From positions 347,171-411,170 of the forward strand of contig JAHLLQ010000005.1 in assembly GCA_020444065.1 (NCBI GenBank): a DNA stretch of 64,000 bases, given 5' to 3'. The notes beneath the pieces were generated by a model. The model worked only from the letters and a program-made list of their open reading frames with translations. It had not been told where the DNA came from and ran no database searches. Positions within the stretch are counted from its first letter, which is position 1; the number at the start of each line of letters is the position of its first letter. Both the position numbers and the translations under genes were made by a program. The DNA is from a bacterium (lineage in GTDB: Bacteria; Sumerlaeota; Sumerlaeia; SLMS01; JAHLLQ01). Shown in pieces: positions 18,538 to 27,678 of the stretch.

Positions 18538-18751
18538 CTGTCTCCACAACGCAAGTCAAACCAGTGATCTCCGGCCGCCAGGAGGCTGCCGGTCTTCGCA
18601 TCACAGCAGACGTCTGCATGCGAATATTGGGGCTACTCAAGACGGGCAATATTCGTTGACGGGCAGCCGCCCAGGGTGGTCTGAATAGTAGAAGTAGAAC
18701 ATTCTGTAAATCCCCCGTATTGGGGGGGAACTCGCAAGAGGGACTACCGAT

Positions 18752-21244
18752 ATGATAGCTCCACGAGATGTATTTGGGGCGATCCGCGGGATCGCCGTTA
18801 AGACTGTGCGTCCGACGGCTACAGGATTCGCGATCGCTGCGCTCGTCGGCGGCCTCGGTTGCGCGACGGCTCCGCGAACGGACTCGTCGGCAACCGGGAT
18901 GACTCTGGCCGAAGCAAGTGCCGCCATGGCCGAATCCGGCGCCTTGAACGACTACATTTTCACCCGCACGAAGGTCGGGCGGCACACCTTCCCGAAGTAC
19001 CCGGACAAGGCTTGGGAATGGTTCTGTGAGCGGCGCCTGGATGATGGCATGAAGAAACTGCCGGACTTCTATCGGCAGGAAGCCATGCTGGTGACCCAGA
19101 AGAACAACATGGATCGCCGGACGCTTCGGGCGAATGCGCAGTGGACATTCCTCGGGCCTGACGGCACGACCGTTCAGCCGTCCGGTCGCTTGATCGAGAT
19201 GGTGGTGCATCCGCAGGATCAGAACACGATCTGGGGCGCCTCCGCGAGCGGCGGCGTCTGGAAGACGACCGACCAGGGCGTGACTTGGGCGAACGTGACG
19301 GACGGCAGTCTGCCGACGATCGGCATGGGCAGCCTTCAGATCGATCCGCACAATTACAATCGCTTGTATTGCGGCTTGGGCGAAGGTGTGCCGGGCAGCT
19401 TCTACGAGCCGTTCGGCGCGGGCGTTTATCGCTCGACCGATGGCGGAAGCAGTTGGTCGATCGTCAGCGGCACCAACGTGATGAACTACGTTACGGATAT
19501 CGATATTGGTGCCAACTCGGACACGTTGCTCGTCGCCGCGAAGGGGTCCGGCGGAACCGGCGCCGGTTTCTATCGCACGACAAATGGTGGGACAAACTGG
19601 ACCGCCGTTTCTTCCGATCCTTTCTTCGATATCAGCGTTGACCCCGCGAATCGCAACAATGTCGTAGTGACGCGCGGATACAACACTGTCAACGCCGCGA
19701 GCGGCGCCATTTTCTATTCGACTGATGGCGGGGCGACACTGAGTCCCTCCACTACTCCAAGCACTACAAATGCCTTCCGCATCGAGTTGGCTCGCAACGG
19801 CACGACGGTCTACGCGCTTGTCGGCGCAACGGATTCTTCGATTCTGGGCATCTGGAAATCGACGAATAACGGGCAGAGCTTCTCTGCAATGTCGACTTCC
19901 GGCATTCCGACAAGCGGCGACTATAAGCCTGGCCAGATGACGTATAACTGCTCGATCGGCGTTAGTCCGACCGATGCCAACGTCATCTATGTCGGCTCGA
20001 ACCTGCGCATGTACCGGACGACGAATGGCGGAACGAGTTGGGCGGCCGTGACGGACTGGGCAGGCGAAGGTGGCTTGAAGTACATCCATGCGGATCATCA
20101 TTCGATTCGCTTCGGTTCGACAGGCAGTACGGTGTACATGGGCACGGACGGTGGATTCTTTGTCAGCACCGACAGCGGGGCAAATTGGACGGAGCGCAAT
20201 GTCCACATGACGTCGACGCAGTGCTATCGAATCGATTGCGATCCACAGAACGCGCAGCGCGTGATCATCGGCTGTCAGGACAACGACAAGTACGTCCGGC
20301 GGACCGATGGGACGTGGCATCATTATCCCAACGCGTTCGGCGATTGTATGGAAGTGATTGCCTGGCCGAACGACCCGTCGACGTACATGGGCTGCAACTA
20401 CTACGCTTCGGCAGTGCGCCTCACGCCCGACGATGGTGCAAACTGGTACTTCCTCCGCTCGTACGGTACTTCGAACAATGGCATTCCGGACGCCGAGAAG
20501 GGGGCCTGGGTTACCCCGTTCTTCATCGATCCGCAGAATCCCAAGGACATCTACATGGGCGTGAATGGCGTCTATAAGGGAACCTACAACGGCATCAATC
20601 AGCCGTTCAGTTGGACGAATCTGATCGCTCCGAATACGAGCTATTCCCCTGCCAGCCTCGACACGCTAACGATCACCAATGGCATGACCGGCCGGAAGCT
20701 TGTCGGTTTCAGGGCACGTCGGAATAACTCGACAGGTCAGTTGGGCGTCGAGTTGTTCCGGTCGAATACGAATGGCACGAGCATCGAGTCTCTGACACTG
20801 CCGTATCTGGGCTGGATCAGCGACATCGAATGCGATCCGTCGGATAACGATACATTCTGGATGACCTACTCCAACCTGGGTCTTGGCACCGGAAGTCGCG
20901 GGCGCATTTACAAGACGACCGATCTTGGGACCACCTTCCACGACATGACGAACAACTTCCCGCAGGACCTGCCGGCCAATGCCCTCTGGATCGATCCGAC
21001 CAATTCGAACACGATCATCGTTGGCTCGGATATCGGTGCGTATCGCTCCGACGATGGCGGCAACACGTGGGTGTATTGGAATGACGGTCTGCCGCCGGTT
21101 GTCATCACAGACATGGCCTACCTGGCAAATGGCCGAAAGCTGCGGGCTGGCACGTACGGACGCGGAATCTGGGAGACGCCTTTGGATTCGCAGGGCGGCT
21201 CGCCGAGCATCCGCATTGAACCTTCGACACTTCAGTTCCCCTGA
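18752..21244 (+). CDS. Secreted BNR/sortilin-type beta-propeller protein
   Basis: An 830-residue exported protein. A hydrophobic leader ends at GGLGC (about residue 31), possibly a lipid-attachment cysteine though the lipobox is imperfect. The body carries many BNR/Asp-box repeats (VYRSTDGGSSW, FYRTTNGGTNW, AYRSDDGGNTW), as in sortilin-like propellers and sialidase-type scaffolds; no catalytic set is evident. The C terminus stops abruptly in IRIEPSTLQFP, which reads like the first strand of a secretion-associated beta-sandwich. The remaining strands may correspond to the end of the next gene. Binding or adhesion outside the cell is the most likely role. Confidence 0.8.
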   Translation: MIAPRDVFGAIRGIAVKTVRPTATGFAIAALVGGLGCATAPRTDSSATGMTLAEASAAMAESGALNDYIFTRTKVGRHTFPKYPDKAWEWFCERRLDDGMKKLPDFYRQEAMLVTQKNNMDRRTLRANAQWTFLGPDGTTVQPSGRLIEMVVHPQDQNTIWGASASGGVWKTTDQGVTWANVTDGSLPTIGMGSLQIDPHNYNRLYCGLGEGVPGSFYEPFGAGVYRSTDGGSSWSIVSGTNVMNYVTDIDIGANSDTLLVAAKGSGGTGAGFYRTTNGGTNWTAVSSDPFFDISVDPANRNNVVVTRGYNTVNAASGAIFYSTDGGATLSPSTTPSTTNAFRIELARNGTTVYALVGATDSSILGIWKSTNNGQSFSAMSTSGIPTSGDYKPGQMTYNCSIGVSPTDANVIYVGSNLRMYRTTNGGTSWAAVTDWAGEGGLKYIHADHHSIRFGSTGSTVYMGTDGGFFVSTDSGANWTERNVHMTSTQCYRIDCDPQNAQRVIIGCQDNDKYVRRTDGTWHHYPNAFGDCMEVIAWPNDPSTYMGCNYYASAVRLTPDDGANWYFLRSYGTSNNGIPDAEKGAWVTPFFIDPQNPKDIYMGVNGVYKGTYNGINQPFSWTNLIAPNTSYSPASLDTLTITNGMTGRKLVGFRARRNNSTGQLGVELFRSNTNGTSIESLTLPYLGWISDIECDPSDNDTFWMTYSNLGLGTGSRGRIYKTTDLGTTFHDMTNNFPQDLPANALWIDPTNSNTIIVGSDIGAYRSDDGGNTWVYWNDGLPPVVITDMAYLANGRKLRAGTYGRGIWETPLDSQGGSPSIRIEPSTLQFP

Positions 21245-21285
21245 TCGAGAACGGGACAACGAGAAACCATGGAGGCTTCACAAAA

Positions 21286-22548
21286 ATGACAATGATGAAA
21301 AAGATGCTCCAACGAGCTCTCCCCGTTTTCGCAGGAATGACCTTGCTGGGCAGTGCGGCCGCGCTCGAACCGATCGCGATGGGTGGAGAACACACTGCGC
21401 CGCCAATTGCTCCCGAGATTCTCCAGATGCTTCGCGAAAATCAAAGCTCGCCCATCAGTTCAAGAACCGGGGCGGATGCTCGCGGAGAAGTGACACTTCT
21501 GGCTGAAGATTTTGAAGGGTCATTCCCAGGAGCATGGGTTGTGTACCCTGCCAGTGGGTCCACCGATGCATATTGGGGGAATCAATCGACTCACACTTAC
21601 CAAGGAAATGGCTCGGTCTTCTGCGCCGGTGCCGGAACTGCGGCGGTTGCGCCGGGAAGCACATATCCGGATGGTATGGACGCTTACATGGTGTCGCCAT
21701 ACCTGGATCTGAGCGACGCGACTGCTGCCTCAGCCAGCTTCATTGTGGAGAACTATCTCGAGGAAACTTGGGACTACTTCTACTGCTACGCCAGCGCTGA
21801 CGGTTTCACAACCTTCGACTACTGGTATGTGACCTCGGATAACGATTGGGCGGTCGGCTCTTATGATTTTGCCAACACGCCGAACGGCTATAGCCTACTT
21901 GGCAATTCTCAGGTTCAACTGATGTTTCGTTTCTACAGCGACACATCGACCGGAGAGACGGGGACTTTCATAGACAACGTTCTGATCACAAAGACCACTG
22001 CCGGCGGGACACCGACGCCGACGCCGACTCCATCGCCCACACCGACGGCAACGGCGACGGCTTCGCCGAGCCCGACTCCATCGTCGACGCCAACACCGTC
22101 GCCGACTCCGTCCCCGACGCCGACAGGGGCAATCCAGAAATCGTTCACCGTTTACAATGACGGCACCGCGAATCTGACCGTCAGCCAGGTCGATGAGGAA
22201 ACGGGAAGCAACTGGCTCTCCGTCTCAGCGCCGACAGGATATCCCGTGACGATTGCTCCCAGTGGCAATGCAGTCTTTACGGTGACGGTGGATCCGACAG
22301 GTCTTTCGAGCGGAGACTACGCGGATCGATTGCTGGTTTACTCAAACGACACGGCGCACAGCCCTTACAGCGGCGGCGTGAATATCAACCTGCGCGTCGG
22401 CAGCACGCTCACGCTCAACGACTTCATCACGGCGCTGACGTCTGCGCCGGGAACGACTCCGCCGGATCAGAATGGCGATTCGCTCATCGACGCAGCGGAC
22501 GTCATCAAGTTCCAGACTACTCGGCGCGCGACGTTGACAATCAACTGA
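21286..22548 (+). CDS. Secreted protein with TP-rich linker and dockerin-like end
   Basis: A 420-residue exported protein with a signal peptide ending near GSAAALE. Residues about 65-240 form a jelly-roll-like module (LAEDFEGSFPGAWVVYP ... GTFIDNVLI). A Thr/Pro/Ser linker of about 40 residues, encoded by near-repetitive ACG-CCG codons (22006-22130), follows. Next comes a beta-sandwich starting QKSFTVYNDGTANLTV, and a C-terminal DQNGDSLIDAADVIKFQ calcium-loop motif as in type I dockerins, here in a single copy. It lies 41 bases after the propeller gene and may share its transcript. Confidence 0.75.
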   Translation: MTMMKKMLQRALPVFAGMTLLGSAAALEPIAMGGEHTAPPIAPEILQMLRENQSSPISSRTGADARGEVTLLAEDFEGSFPGAWVVYPASGSTDAYWGNQSTHTYQGNGSVFCAGAGTAAVAPGSTYPDGMDAYMVSPYLDLSDATAASASFIVENYLEETWDYFYCYASADGFTTFDYWYVTSDNDWAVGSYDFANTPNGYSLLGNSQVQLMFRFYSDTSTGETGTFIDNVLITKTTAGGTPTPTPTPSPTPTATATASPSPTPSSTPTPSPTPSPTPTGAIQKSFTVYNDGTANLTVSQVDEETGSNWLSVSAPTGYPVTIAPSGNAVFTVTVDPTGLSSGDYADRLLVYSNDTAHSPYSGGVNINLRVGSTLTLNDFITALTSAPGTTPPDQNGDSLIDAADVIKFQTTRRATLTIN

Positions 22549-22572
22549 GACCGCCATTGCCATGCAGTTCTG

Positions 22573-22602
22573 ACCGCCCCCGAAACTCGGGGGCGGTTTT
22601 CT
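22573..22602 (+). terminator. Intrinsic terminator
   Basis: ACCGCCCCCGA / TCGGGGGCGGT with a three-base loop, followed by TTTTCTT, 25 bases after the dockerin-like gene. Confidence 0.85.
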
Positions 22603-22663
22603 TGTGGAACCCATTGCCGCGAGGGACTGACGATGCTATTGCCATGGGTTGAGGATAGGGCGC

Positions 22664-23509
22664 ATGGATTTCCAGAACCCGAGAGGCATCACCGGATTCG
22701 AGCGAGGTTTGCTTGGCGTACCGGAGTGGTTCCTGGATGAGAATCCCGTGGCGGAGAGGATTCTCGGTTCGACGGCGTGGCGCGGGTATCCACTGATCGG
22801 CGGCGCAATCGTGGGCGGCCTGCTCGGCGTGCTGGAGGGGAATGGGGCGATTCTTCCACTCGTGCTGCGAATCCTCGCCGGCGAGCTCTTCGCGATCGTC
22901 GGAGCGTTTCTGCTCATCTACTGGCTGAAGGAAAGGTGGCTGCGCAGCGTCCTGGTCGATGATCTCGACCTGACGCTGCTGAGCGACGGCGAGATTTGCC
23001 ACGGGCTGTGGGTCTCGCACATGGTGCCGCTGCTGAGAGTCCTCTTCGGGATCCTGGTCGGTGAGTTCGTCACCTTCCTCGTTCTTGGCATCCACCACGT
23101 CTTTACGAAACGCGTCGGTTTGGAGGAGGTGATCCAGACCTTCATCTGGATTCTCTTGCCCGTGCTGATATTCTGGTTCAATGCGTTCACTCTTCGAATG
23201 CTGGGTCCGCGGTTCCTGTTTGCTTCCGTCCAGGGGCCCACGGAACGCAGTTACGTGGCAATGGTGCTGGTCATGTTGGCGGAAAGCTACGGCGTCCTAT
23301 TGCTGACGCTGCCGGTGATCTTGTTCACTGCGCTCTTTGCGGGGATCCTGCTGTCAATGCTGGGCGCGAGCCCCATGAACACGGTTGTGCTGACGTTTCT
23401 TGTGATCCTGTCGATGTTCAAGCGCGACATCAGCGAGTCCTATCACTTGTCCATCGAGGCCGGCTGGAGAGCATGGCTGGCCTGGCAGCGCGAAGGCATC
23501 AGGGATTGA
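22664..23509 (+). CDS. Polytopic membrane protein, unknown function
   Basis: A 281-residue integral membrane protein with about six hydrophobic segments, for example GGAIVGGLLGVLEG, LAGELFAIVGAFLLIYWL, LFGILVGEFVTFLVLGI and IWILLPVLIFWF. A short soluble N terminus contains GITGFERGLLGVPEWFLD. The arrangement recalls Yip1-type proteins but no diagnostic motif is present, so no function is assigned. ATG 22664 has GAGGATAG upstream. Its stop codon directly abuts the stop of the convergent hydrolase-like gene. Confidence 0.65.
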   Translation: MDFQNPRGITGFERGLLGVPEWFLDENPVAERILGSTAWRGYPLIGGAIVGGLLGVLEGNGAILPLVLRILAGELFAIVGAFLLIYWLKERWLRSVLVDDLDLTLLSDGEICHGLWVSHMVPLLRVLFGILVGEFVTFLVLGIHHVFTKRVGLEEVIQTFIWILLPVLIFWFNAFTLRMLGPRFLFASVQGPTERSYVAMVLVMLAESYGVLLLTLPVILFTALFAGILLSMLGASPMNTVVLTFLVILSMFKRDISESYHLSIEAGWRAWLAWQREGIRD

Positions 23510-24598
23510 TCAAGGACGCATCTGGCCCGTGCGTGCAAACGTTGCGAAGTCTGCGATGAACTCCTCGGTTACGTAGCCCGCATTGGTGTGGCCCTCTGTG
23601 CGGCGAAGGTAGCGATCCGTGTCGCTGTATTCGCGATGCGTGGCCAACTCATGATTGGGGTAGTCGCGATCCCACGCAAAAGCCGAGCGGGGATAGAAGA
23701 AGACGGTGGGGGAGGAAGCGCCATCGGTGCTCGTCACAATATTCACGACGGAGAGCGTCTTGGACGTCGAGGCGATGTCCGTCGCAAGTGAACCGAACTC
23801 CTGATAGCCCGCGAGGGTGATTCTCTCCACGTCGACGGGCGGCTGTTGCTCGAGCCAACTAAGAACAGCCTTCGGATCGCGGCACTCGGTCTCGCGATAG
23901 GACGCCACGGCGACGCCGCGCGTGGCTAGGCCCTCCATCAGGTCGCGGGTCATTCCATTCCGAACGGACGACGCATCGGGCCGAATCGGGTGCATGATCA
24001 GAACTGTTGGGGCTGGTGTCTTCGGCCCAGCGATGGCGGGTACAAACAGAGCCACCGGGACCTCGCATCCGGCGATTTGGATCACGGACGATTCGCGACG
24101 GAAAAGTCGGGCATCCGCGTAGGGGGGAGAGAGTTCCGGGAAGGCTGCCGATGAGGGCGTGGGCGTGGGGCGAGTTGCATCCGCCTGCAGAGGCACGACC
24201 GAGAACTCCGAGATCTTGGCCATCGGCCCTTCGCGTTCGTACAAGATCTGTGCGGCGAGGCTAAGGCGTTCGAAATGCACCGGCACGATGGCAACCACGG
24301 TTCCATCCGGCCGGCGAGTCGCGGTGGCCCGGCCCACCTCGCGGAATCCGCCGCCCTCGCGGGTGAGACGGCCGAAGAGCTGCCGCATAGCCTCCTCGGT
24401 CAGCGCCCGGCGGGCGCCCACCGTCAGTTCGCCGCGAACACCGGACAATTGGCCGCGCATGATGGTCTCGACGAAGCGTTCGGCGCGTTCGGCGAGGATC
24501 TGCCTCGTTTTCTCATCGGTGGCCCCGGGGCGGGGCAGGAGAAAGAGCACCAGCGCAAAGGCGAGCAGGACGATACGGCGGGAAGTTGTGAGTTGCAT
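23510..24598 (-). CDS. Secreted DUF3887/alpha-beta hydrolase-like protein
   Basis: A 362-residue exported protein. After a signal peptide (LAFALVLFLLPRPGATD), residues about 25-125 resemble the DUF3887 domain found before hydrolases (ERFVETIMRGQLSGV ... LTVGARRALTE). The rest resembles an alpha/beta hydrolase core (APTVLIMHPIRPD, ITLAGYQEFGSLATDIA), but the expected GXSXG nucleophile elbow reads AGYQEFG, so catalysis is doubtful. ATG 24598 has GGAGGG about ten bases upstream. It diverges from the aldo/keto reductase across a 161-base gap containing one LacI-type operator, which could act on both. Confidence 0.6.
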   Translation of the reverse strand: MQLTTSRRIVLLAFALVLFLLPRPGATDEKTRQILAERAERFVETIMRGQLSGVRGELTVGARRALTEEAMRQLFGRLTREGGGFREVGRATATRRPDGTVVAIVPVHFERLSLAAQILYEREGPMAKISEFSVVPLQADATRPTPTPSSAAFPELSPPYADARLFRRESSVIQIAGCEVPVALFVPAIAGPKTPAPTVLIMHPIRPDASSVRNGMTRDLMEGLATRGVAVASYRETECRDPKAVLSWLEQQPPVDVERITLAGYQEFGSLATDIASTSKTLSVVNIVTSTDGASSPTVFFYPRSAFAWDRDYPNHELATHREYSDTDRYLRRTEGHTNAGYVTEEFIADFATFARTGQMRP

Positions 24599-24729
24599 GA
24601 TGTCGAGCCCTCCGGCGGGCGATTGGACTTCCAAACCACGGAGCCGGGCTCAATGGCAACGGTTTCCAGGGGGCGGTCGGTTACTGAAAAGGGTTGCTTT
24701 TGGAAGATCGCGAAGGGTAAGCGGCTGTA

Positions 24730-24741
24730 GTTATCGATAAC
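24730..24741. promoter_or_regulatory. Putative LacI-type operator 1
   Basis: Perfect 12-bp palindrome gttatcgataac with the central CpG typical of LacI-family operators, ending 18 bases before the aldo/keto reductase start, where bound repressor would block the ribosome site or early transcription. Confidence 0.7.
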
Positions 24742-24759
24742 AGAACGGGAGCAGAAAGC

Positions 24760-25737
24760 ATGAGCACACAACTAGAAGTCAGGACCTTGGGAAAAAGCAG
24801 AATCCCCGTCACCTCCGTTGGGCTGGGGCTTTGGGCTGTCGGCGGCGGCTGGGGCGAGCCGCGGGATGACGACTCCCTCCACGCGATCGAAGCAGCCCTG
24901 GACGAGGGGATTACCTTCTACGACACCGCCGATGTCTACGGCATGGGGCACAGCGAGGAGATTCTTGGGAAGGCCATGAAGGGCCGCCGGGATCGATTCG
25001 TCGTGGCGACGAAGATCGGCTGGATCGGCTACGATGGCGAGCGCAACTGCTCGGCGTACGATACGGTGGAGAAGCTGATCGCCGGTGTGGAGGATTCCCT
25101 GCGTCGGCTGCAGATCGACTCTATCGATATCATCCAGAGTCACATTCACTACCGAGAACCGAACTTTGAGGTATTCCTGGAGGGCTTTCAAAAACTGCAG
25201 GAACAGGGAAAGGTGCGTGCCTACGGAGTCAGCACGAGCGACTTTGAATATCTGAAGCAGTTCAACGCGGACGGCGGATGCGCGACGTTGCAGATCGACT
25301 ACAGCCTGCTGAACCGGACGGCGGAGAAGGAGATTCTTCCCTACTGCCAGGAAAACGGAATCGGCGTGATCGTGCGTGGAGCACTGGCAATGGGCAGGTT
25401 GACAGGCAAGTTCACTGGGAAGGAACAGTTCGAGGAGGGGGATTTCCGGAGAAGCTGGGTGGAAAACGAAGACGAGCATCGGATCTTCATGGAGGACTTG
25501 GCGATCGTGGAGAAGCTCAAGGAGTTGGGCCAGGACGGGCGGACGCCGGCGCAGATTGCCCTGCAGTTTGTCCGGTCCAATCCGGCGGTGACCACCGTGA
25601 TCCCGGGGGGGCGCTCGCCGCGCCAGGTGCGGGAGAATGTCATCGCGGGGCGTCTGCCGCTGCTGAGCAATGAAGATCGACGGTTTATCGACGGATTGGT
25701 GCCTCCCGGTGGGGGGCGGAAAATCTGGCCTGCCTGA
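24760..25737 (+). CDS. Aldo/keto reductase
   Basis: A 325-residue NAD(P)H-dependent reductase of the AKR superfamily. The catalytic tetrad is visible: Asp and Tyr in FYDTADVYGMGHSE, Lys in VVATKIGW and His in IIQSHIHY. The C-terminal cofactor region ALQFVRSNPAVTTVIPG is typical of the IolS/YajO-like branch. The substrate is probably a sugar or aldehyde; the context is the operator-linked carbohydrate regulon. The start codon follows GGAGCAG, and an intrinsic terminator lies 50 bases past the stop, so it is probably monocistronic. Confidence 0.92.
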   Translation: MSTQLEVRTLGKSRIPVTSVGLGLWAVGGGWGEPRDDDSLHAIEAALDEGITFYDTADVYGMGHSEEILGKAMKGRRDRFVVATKIGWIGYDGERNCSAYDTVEKLIAGVEDSLRRLQIDSIDIIQSHIHYREPNFEVFLEGFQKLQEQGKVRAYGVSTSDFEYLKQFNADGGCATLQIDYSLLNRTAEKEILPYCQENGIGVIVRGALAMGRLTGKFTGKEQFEEGDFRRSWVENEDEHRIFMEDLAIVEKLKELGQDGRTPAQIALQFVRSNPAVTTVIPGGRSPRQVRENVIAGRLPLLSNEDRRFIDGLVPPGGGRKIWPA

Positions 25738-25761
25738 TCCGACCGGGGGGCGTTTTCTGAA

Positions 25762-25773
25762 GTTATCCATAAC
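25762..25773. promoter_or_regulatory. Weaker LacI-type operator-like site
   Basis: gttatccataac, one mismatch from the operator palindrome; it sits between the reductase stop and its terminator, so it may be a chance or auxiliary site. Confidence 0.35.
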
Positions 25774-25786
25774 CCGAGCGTTTTTG

Positions 25787-25824
25787 GAGGGGCGTGTTGA
25801 AGCACTTCAACTACGCCCCTCTTC
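25787..25824 (+). terminator. Intrinsic terminator after the aldo/keto reductase
   Basis: Long stem GAGGGGCGT-GTTGAAG / CTTCAAC-t-ACGCCCCTC, 16 pairs with a two-base loop and one bulged base, followed by TTCTG. The remaining gap up to 26149 holds only an operator and no credible gene. Confidence 0.8.
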
Positions 25825-25955
25825 TGCGTCTATACGTGCATTTATTAGGATTTTCTGGTTGTTTCGGACGATTCGGACGGATTTTCAGGGGAGGCTGTAA
25901 AAAAGTGGTACGGTCCAAGAATGTGCTTGACCGTGAGCCGGAATTGGTATCAAAC

Positions 25956-25967
25956 GGTATCGATAAC
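25956..25967. promoter_or_regulatory. Putative LacI-type operator 2
   Basis: ggtatcgataac, one base off the consensus palindrome, 182 bases upstream of the secreted carbohydrate-binding-like gene at 26150. Confidence 0.6.
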
Positions 25968-26149
25968 GCCGAAAGAAGAACCCACGCGGCGGCAGATTTT
26001 CAGGAAAGGAGCACTTCTCAGTCCATCCCAGGCTTCTCCTCCAGAATGTGCCGACGATGGAATGCCAAACAGATTTTTTCAACTGACAGGACGGTCAATC
26101 CTAACCCTAAACTCTTTCGACCCATTTTTCGTGAAAGGAAATCACACGC

Positions 26150-27382
26150 ATGAAGTTTAAAGCGATTCTTCCAATCCTCGGCCTGATGCTGTTCGCTGCT
26201 AACGCCAGCGCACAGAACGTCATCGTCGACGGCGACTTCGAGTCCGGGTCCGATTCTTCCTGGACCCTCTGGCTGGAGACAGCCGGCATGCTCACCGCAA
26301 CATTCAACTACACCGCTGACGGCCCGACCTCGGGAACCGCCGGCGCCCTTCGCTACCAGATGGTCGGCGAATACACCAATGGCGGCGTTTATCAGGAAGT
26401 CACCCTGACCGGCGGCAACATCTACCAGGTCGACGGCCTCATCAAGGAAGTCTCTGCCGACCCGAGCACCACGTGGTTTGAGGTCTGGATCTCGGACACG
26501 GCTCCGGTCGATGGTTCCGACAATGGCGGCGTCATGCTGGCGAAGGTCAGCTCCTGGAATTGCGCGGGATACGATGGCGACTTCATTAACGGCTGCGATA
26601 CGCCGGCTGGCGACGCGAAGTTCACGGTCCCGGGCAGCGGCCCGCAAACCTATTACCTGATTCTGGACGCCGGCGTCTGCTGCGGTGGTGGTGCTGCCGA
26701 GTACGTCATCGACGACGTGACGCTCACCGATCTCGGTGCCCCGGCTGTCACCTACGACACGCCCCCGACCGAACTGAATGAAGACTTCAACGATGGCGAC
26801 GACCAGAATAACTACGGCGGCACCTACCGCGGATTCGCCGGTGGCGATACCGGTGGTGGCCAGGACGGTATCATGGAAGCGATTTCCGTCGATGCCCAGG
26901 GTACGACCGGCGCGGCCGGCGACTACGCCCTGCACATCTACTCGACCTCGTCGATCGTCGGTACTGGCTGGACCTACTACGGTGGCGTCATCGCTCTGTC
27001 CGAGACCGAGAGTGTTGGCCAGCCTTTGACCAGCTTCACCACGTTGTCCTTTGACATGAAGCTCGGCAGTGCTTCCGCGCCAACCGACTGGACTGTCCGT
27101 CTCGAGGACCTGGGTGCGAATGGTTCCAATGCCGGCAGCTATAACTACATCGACCTTGAGCCGTACTTCAACGGCGAGAACTACGTCAGTATGAACATCC
27201 CGCTGGCTGATTTTGTGAGTGCGGCTGACGGCGGCACGATCGCCCCGAACTTGTCCCAGATCGACGTAATCGTAATCGGCGGCGAGGGTGAATACCTTGT
27301 CAATGACCCGGATATGTTCGTCGACAACGTCCGTCTGTACGACGCGGTTGCATCGGACGTGAAGGACTGGCAACTGTACTGA
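26150..27382 (+). CDS. Secreted protein with two carbohydrate-binding-like modules
   Basis: A 410-residue exported protein with a clear signal peptide (ILGLMLFAANASAQN). Residues about 25-195 resemble a CBM4/9-type jelly roll (VIVDGDFESGSDSSWTLW at the front, EYVIDDVTLTDL at the end). Residues about 210-405 resemble a CBM11/CIA30-like sandwich (LNEDFNDGDDQNNYGG ... DMFVDNVRLYD). No catalytic domain is present, so it probably binds glycan outside the cell. GAAAGGA precedes ATG 26150 and a strong terminator follows. An upstream operator links it to the LacI regulon. Confidence 0.78.
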   Translation: MKFKAILPILGLMLFAANASAQNVIVDGDFESGSDSSWTLWLETAGMLTATFNYTADGPTSGTAGALRYQMVGEYTNGGVYQEVTLTGGNIYQVDGLIKEVSADPSTTWFEVWISDTAPVDGSDNGGVMLAKVSSWNCAGYDGDFINGCDTPAGDAKFTVPGSGPQTYYLILDAGVCCGGGAAEYVIDDVTLTDLGAPAVTYDTPPTELNEDFNDGDDQNNYGGTYRGFAGGDTGGGQDGIMEAISVDAQGTTGAAGDYALHIYSTSSIVGTGWTYYGGVIALSETESVGQPLTSFTTLSFDMKLGSASAPTDWTVRLEDLGANGSNAGSYNYIDLEPYFNGENYVSMNIPLADFVSAADGGTIAPNLSQIDVIVIGGEGEYLVNDPDMFVDNVRLYDAVASDVKDWQLY

Positions 27383-27423
27383 GTCCCCGTACCACAGCCC
27401 CATAGCAGCACCTCATTGAAAGC

Positions 27424-27463
27424 GAAGAGCGGTGCAGGCCCAGCCTGCACCGCTCTTCCTTTT
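27424..27463 (+). terminator. Strong intrinsic terminator
   Basis: A 16-bp perfect stem, GAAGAGCGGTGCAGGC / GCCTGCACCGCTCTTC, with a three-base loop and a CTTTT tail. Confidence 0.9.
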
Positions 27464-27498
27464 GCGTGGCGGTGGGTTGTCATTCGAATATCCGTATA

Positions 27499-27510
27499 GT
27501 TATCGATAGC
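27499..27510. promoter_or_regulatory. Putative LacI-type operator 3
   Basis: gttatcgatagc, 11 of 12 bases of the consensus, 46 bases from the next operator. The two would permit cooperative binding upstream of the thioredoxin-like secreted gene. Confidence 0.6.
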
Positions 27511-27555
27511 CTACCCAAAACCCACGTGGCGTCGAAATAGTTCCAAATAATGATA

Positions 27556-27567
27556 GTTATCGATAAC
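27556..27567. promoter_or_regulatory. Putative LacI-type operator 4
   Basis: Perfect gttatcgataac palindrome 112 bases upstream of ATG 27679. It overlaps the open frame's earliest ATG (27550), which argues that the real start is downstream. Confidence 0.7.
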
Positions 27568-27678
27568 TTTTCTCTTGCATTCCGCCCATCTCCTTGCTCT
27601 TATCGAAGCAACCCCCAAGTGAAGCCGCGCGCGCCGTCTCGGATCGGCGGAGTGTTTGCGGCAGAAAGGCCTAATCCC

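Noticed and set aside
18509..20323. 604-codon open frame antisense to the beta-propeller gene
   Set aside because: It lies entirely opposite a gene with a good domain structure; its composition (Arg, Ala, Ile, Val without domains) is what the complement of BNR repeats gives.
22006..22130. Short tandem repeat locus
   Set aside because: The near-repetitive ACG/CCG codons encode the Thr-Pro linker of the dockerin-like protein; it is low-complexity coding, not an independent repeat.
25794..26153. 119-codon frame between the aldo/keto reductase and the secreted protein
   Set aside because: It starts inside the reductase terminator, spans an operator, and has no domain or ribosome site.
26018..27403. 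461-codon antisense frame over the secreted protein at 26150
   Set aside because: The sense strand has a signal peptide, two modules, a ribosome site and a terminator; the antisense has none.
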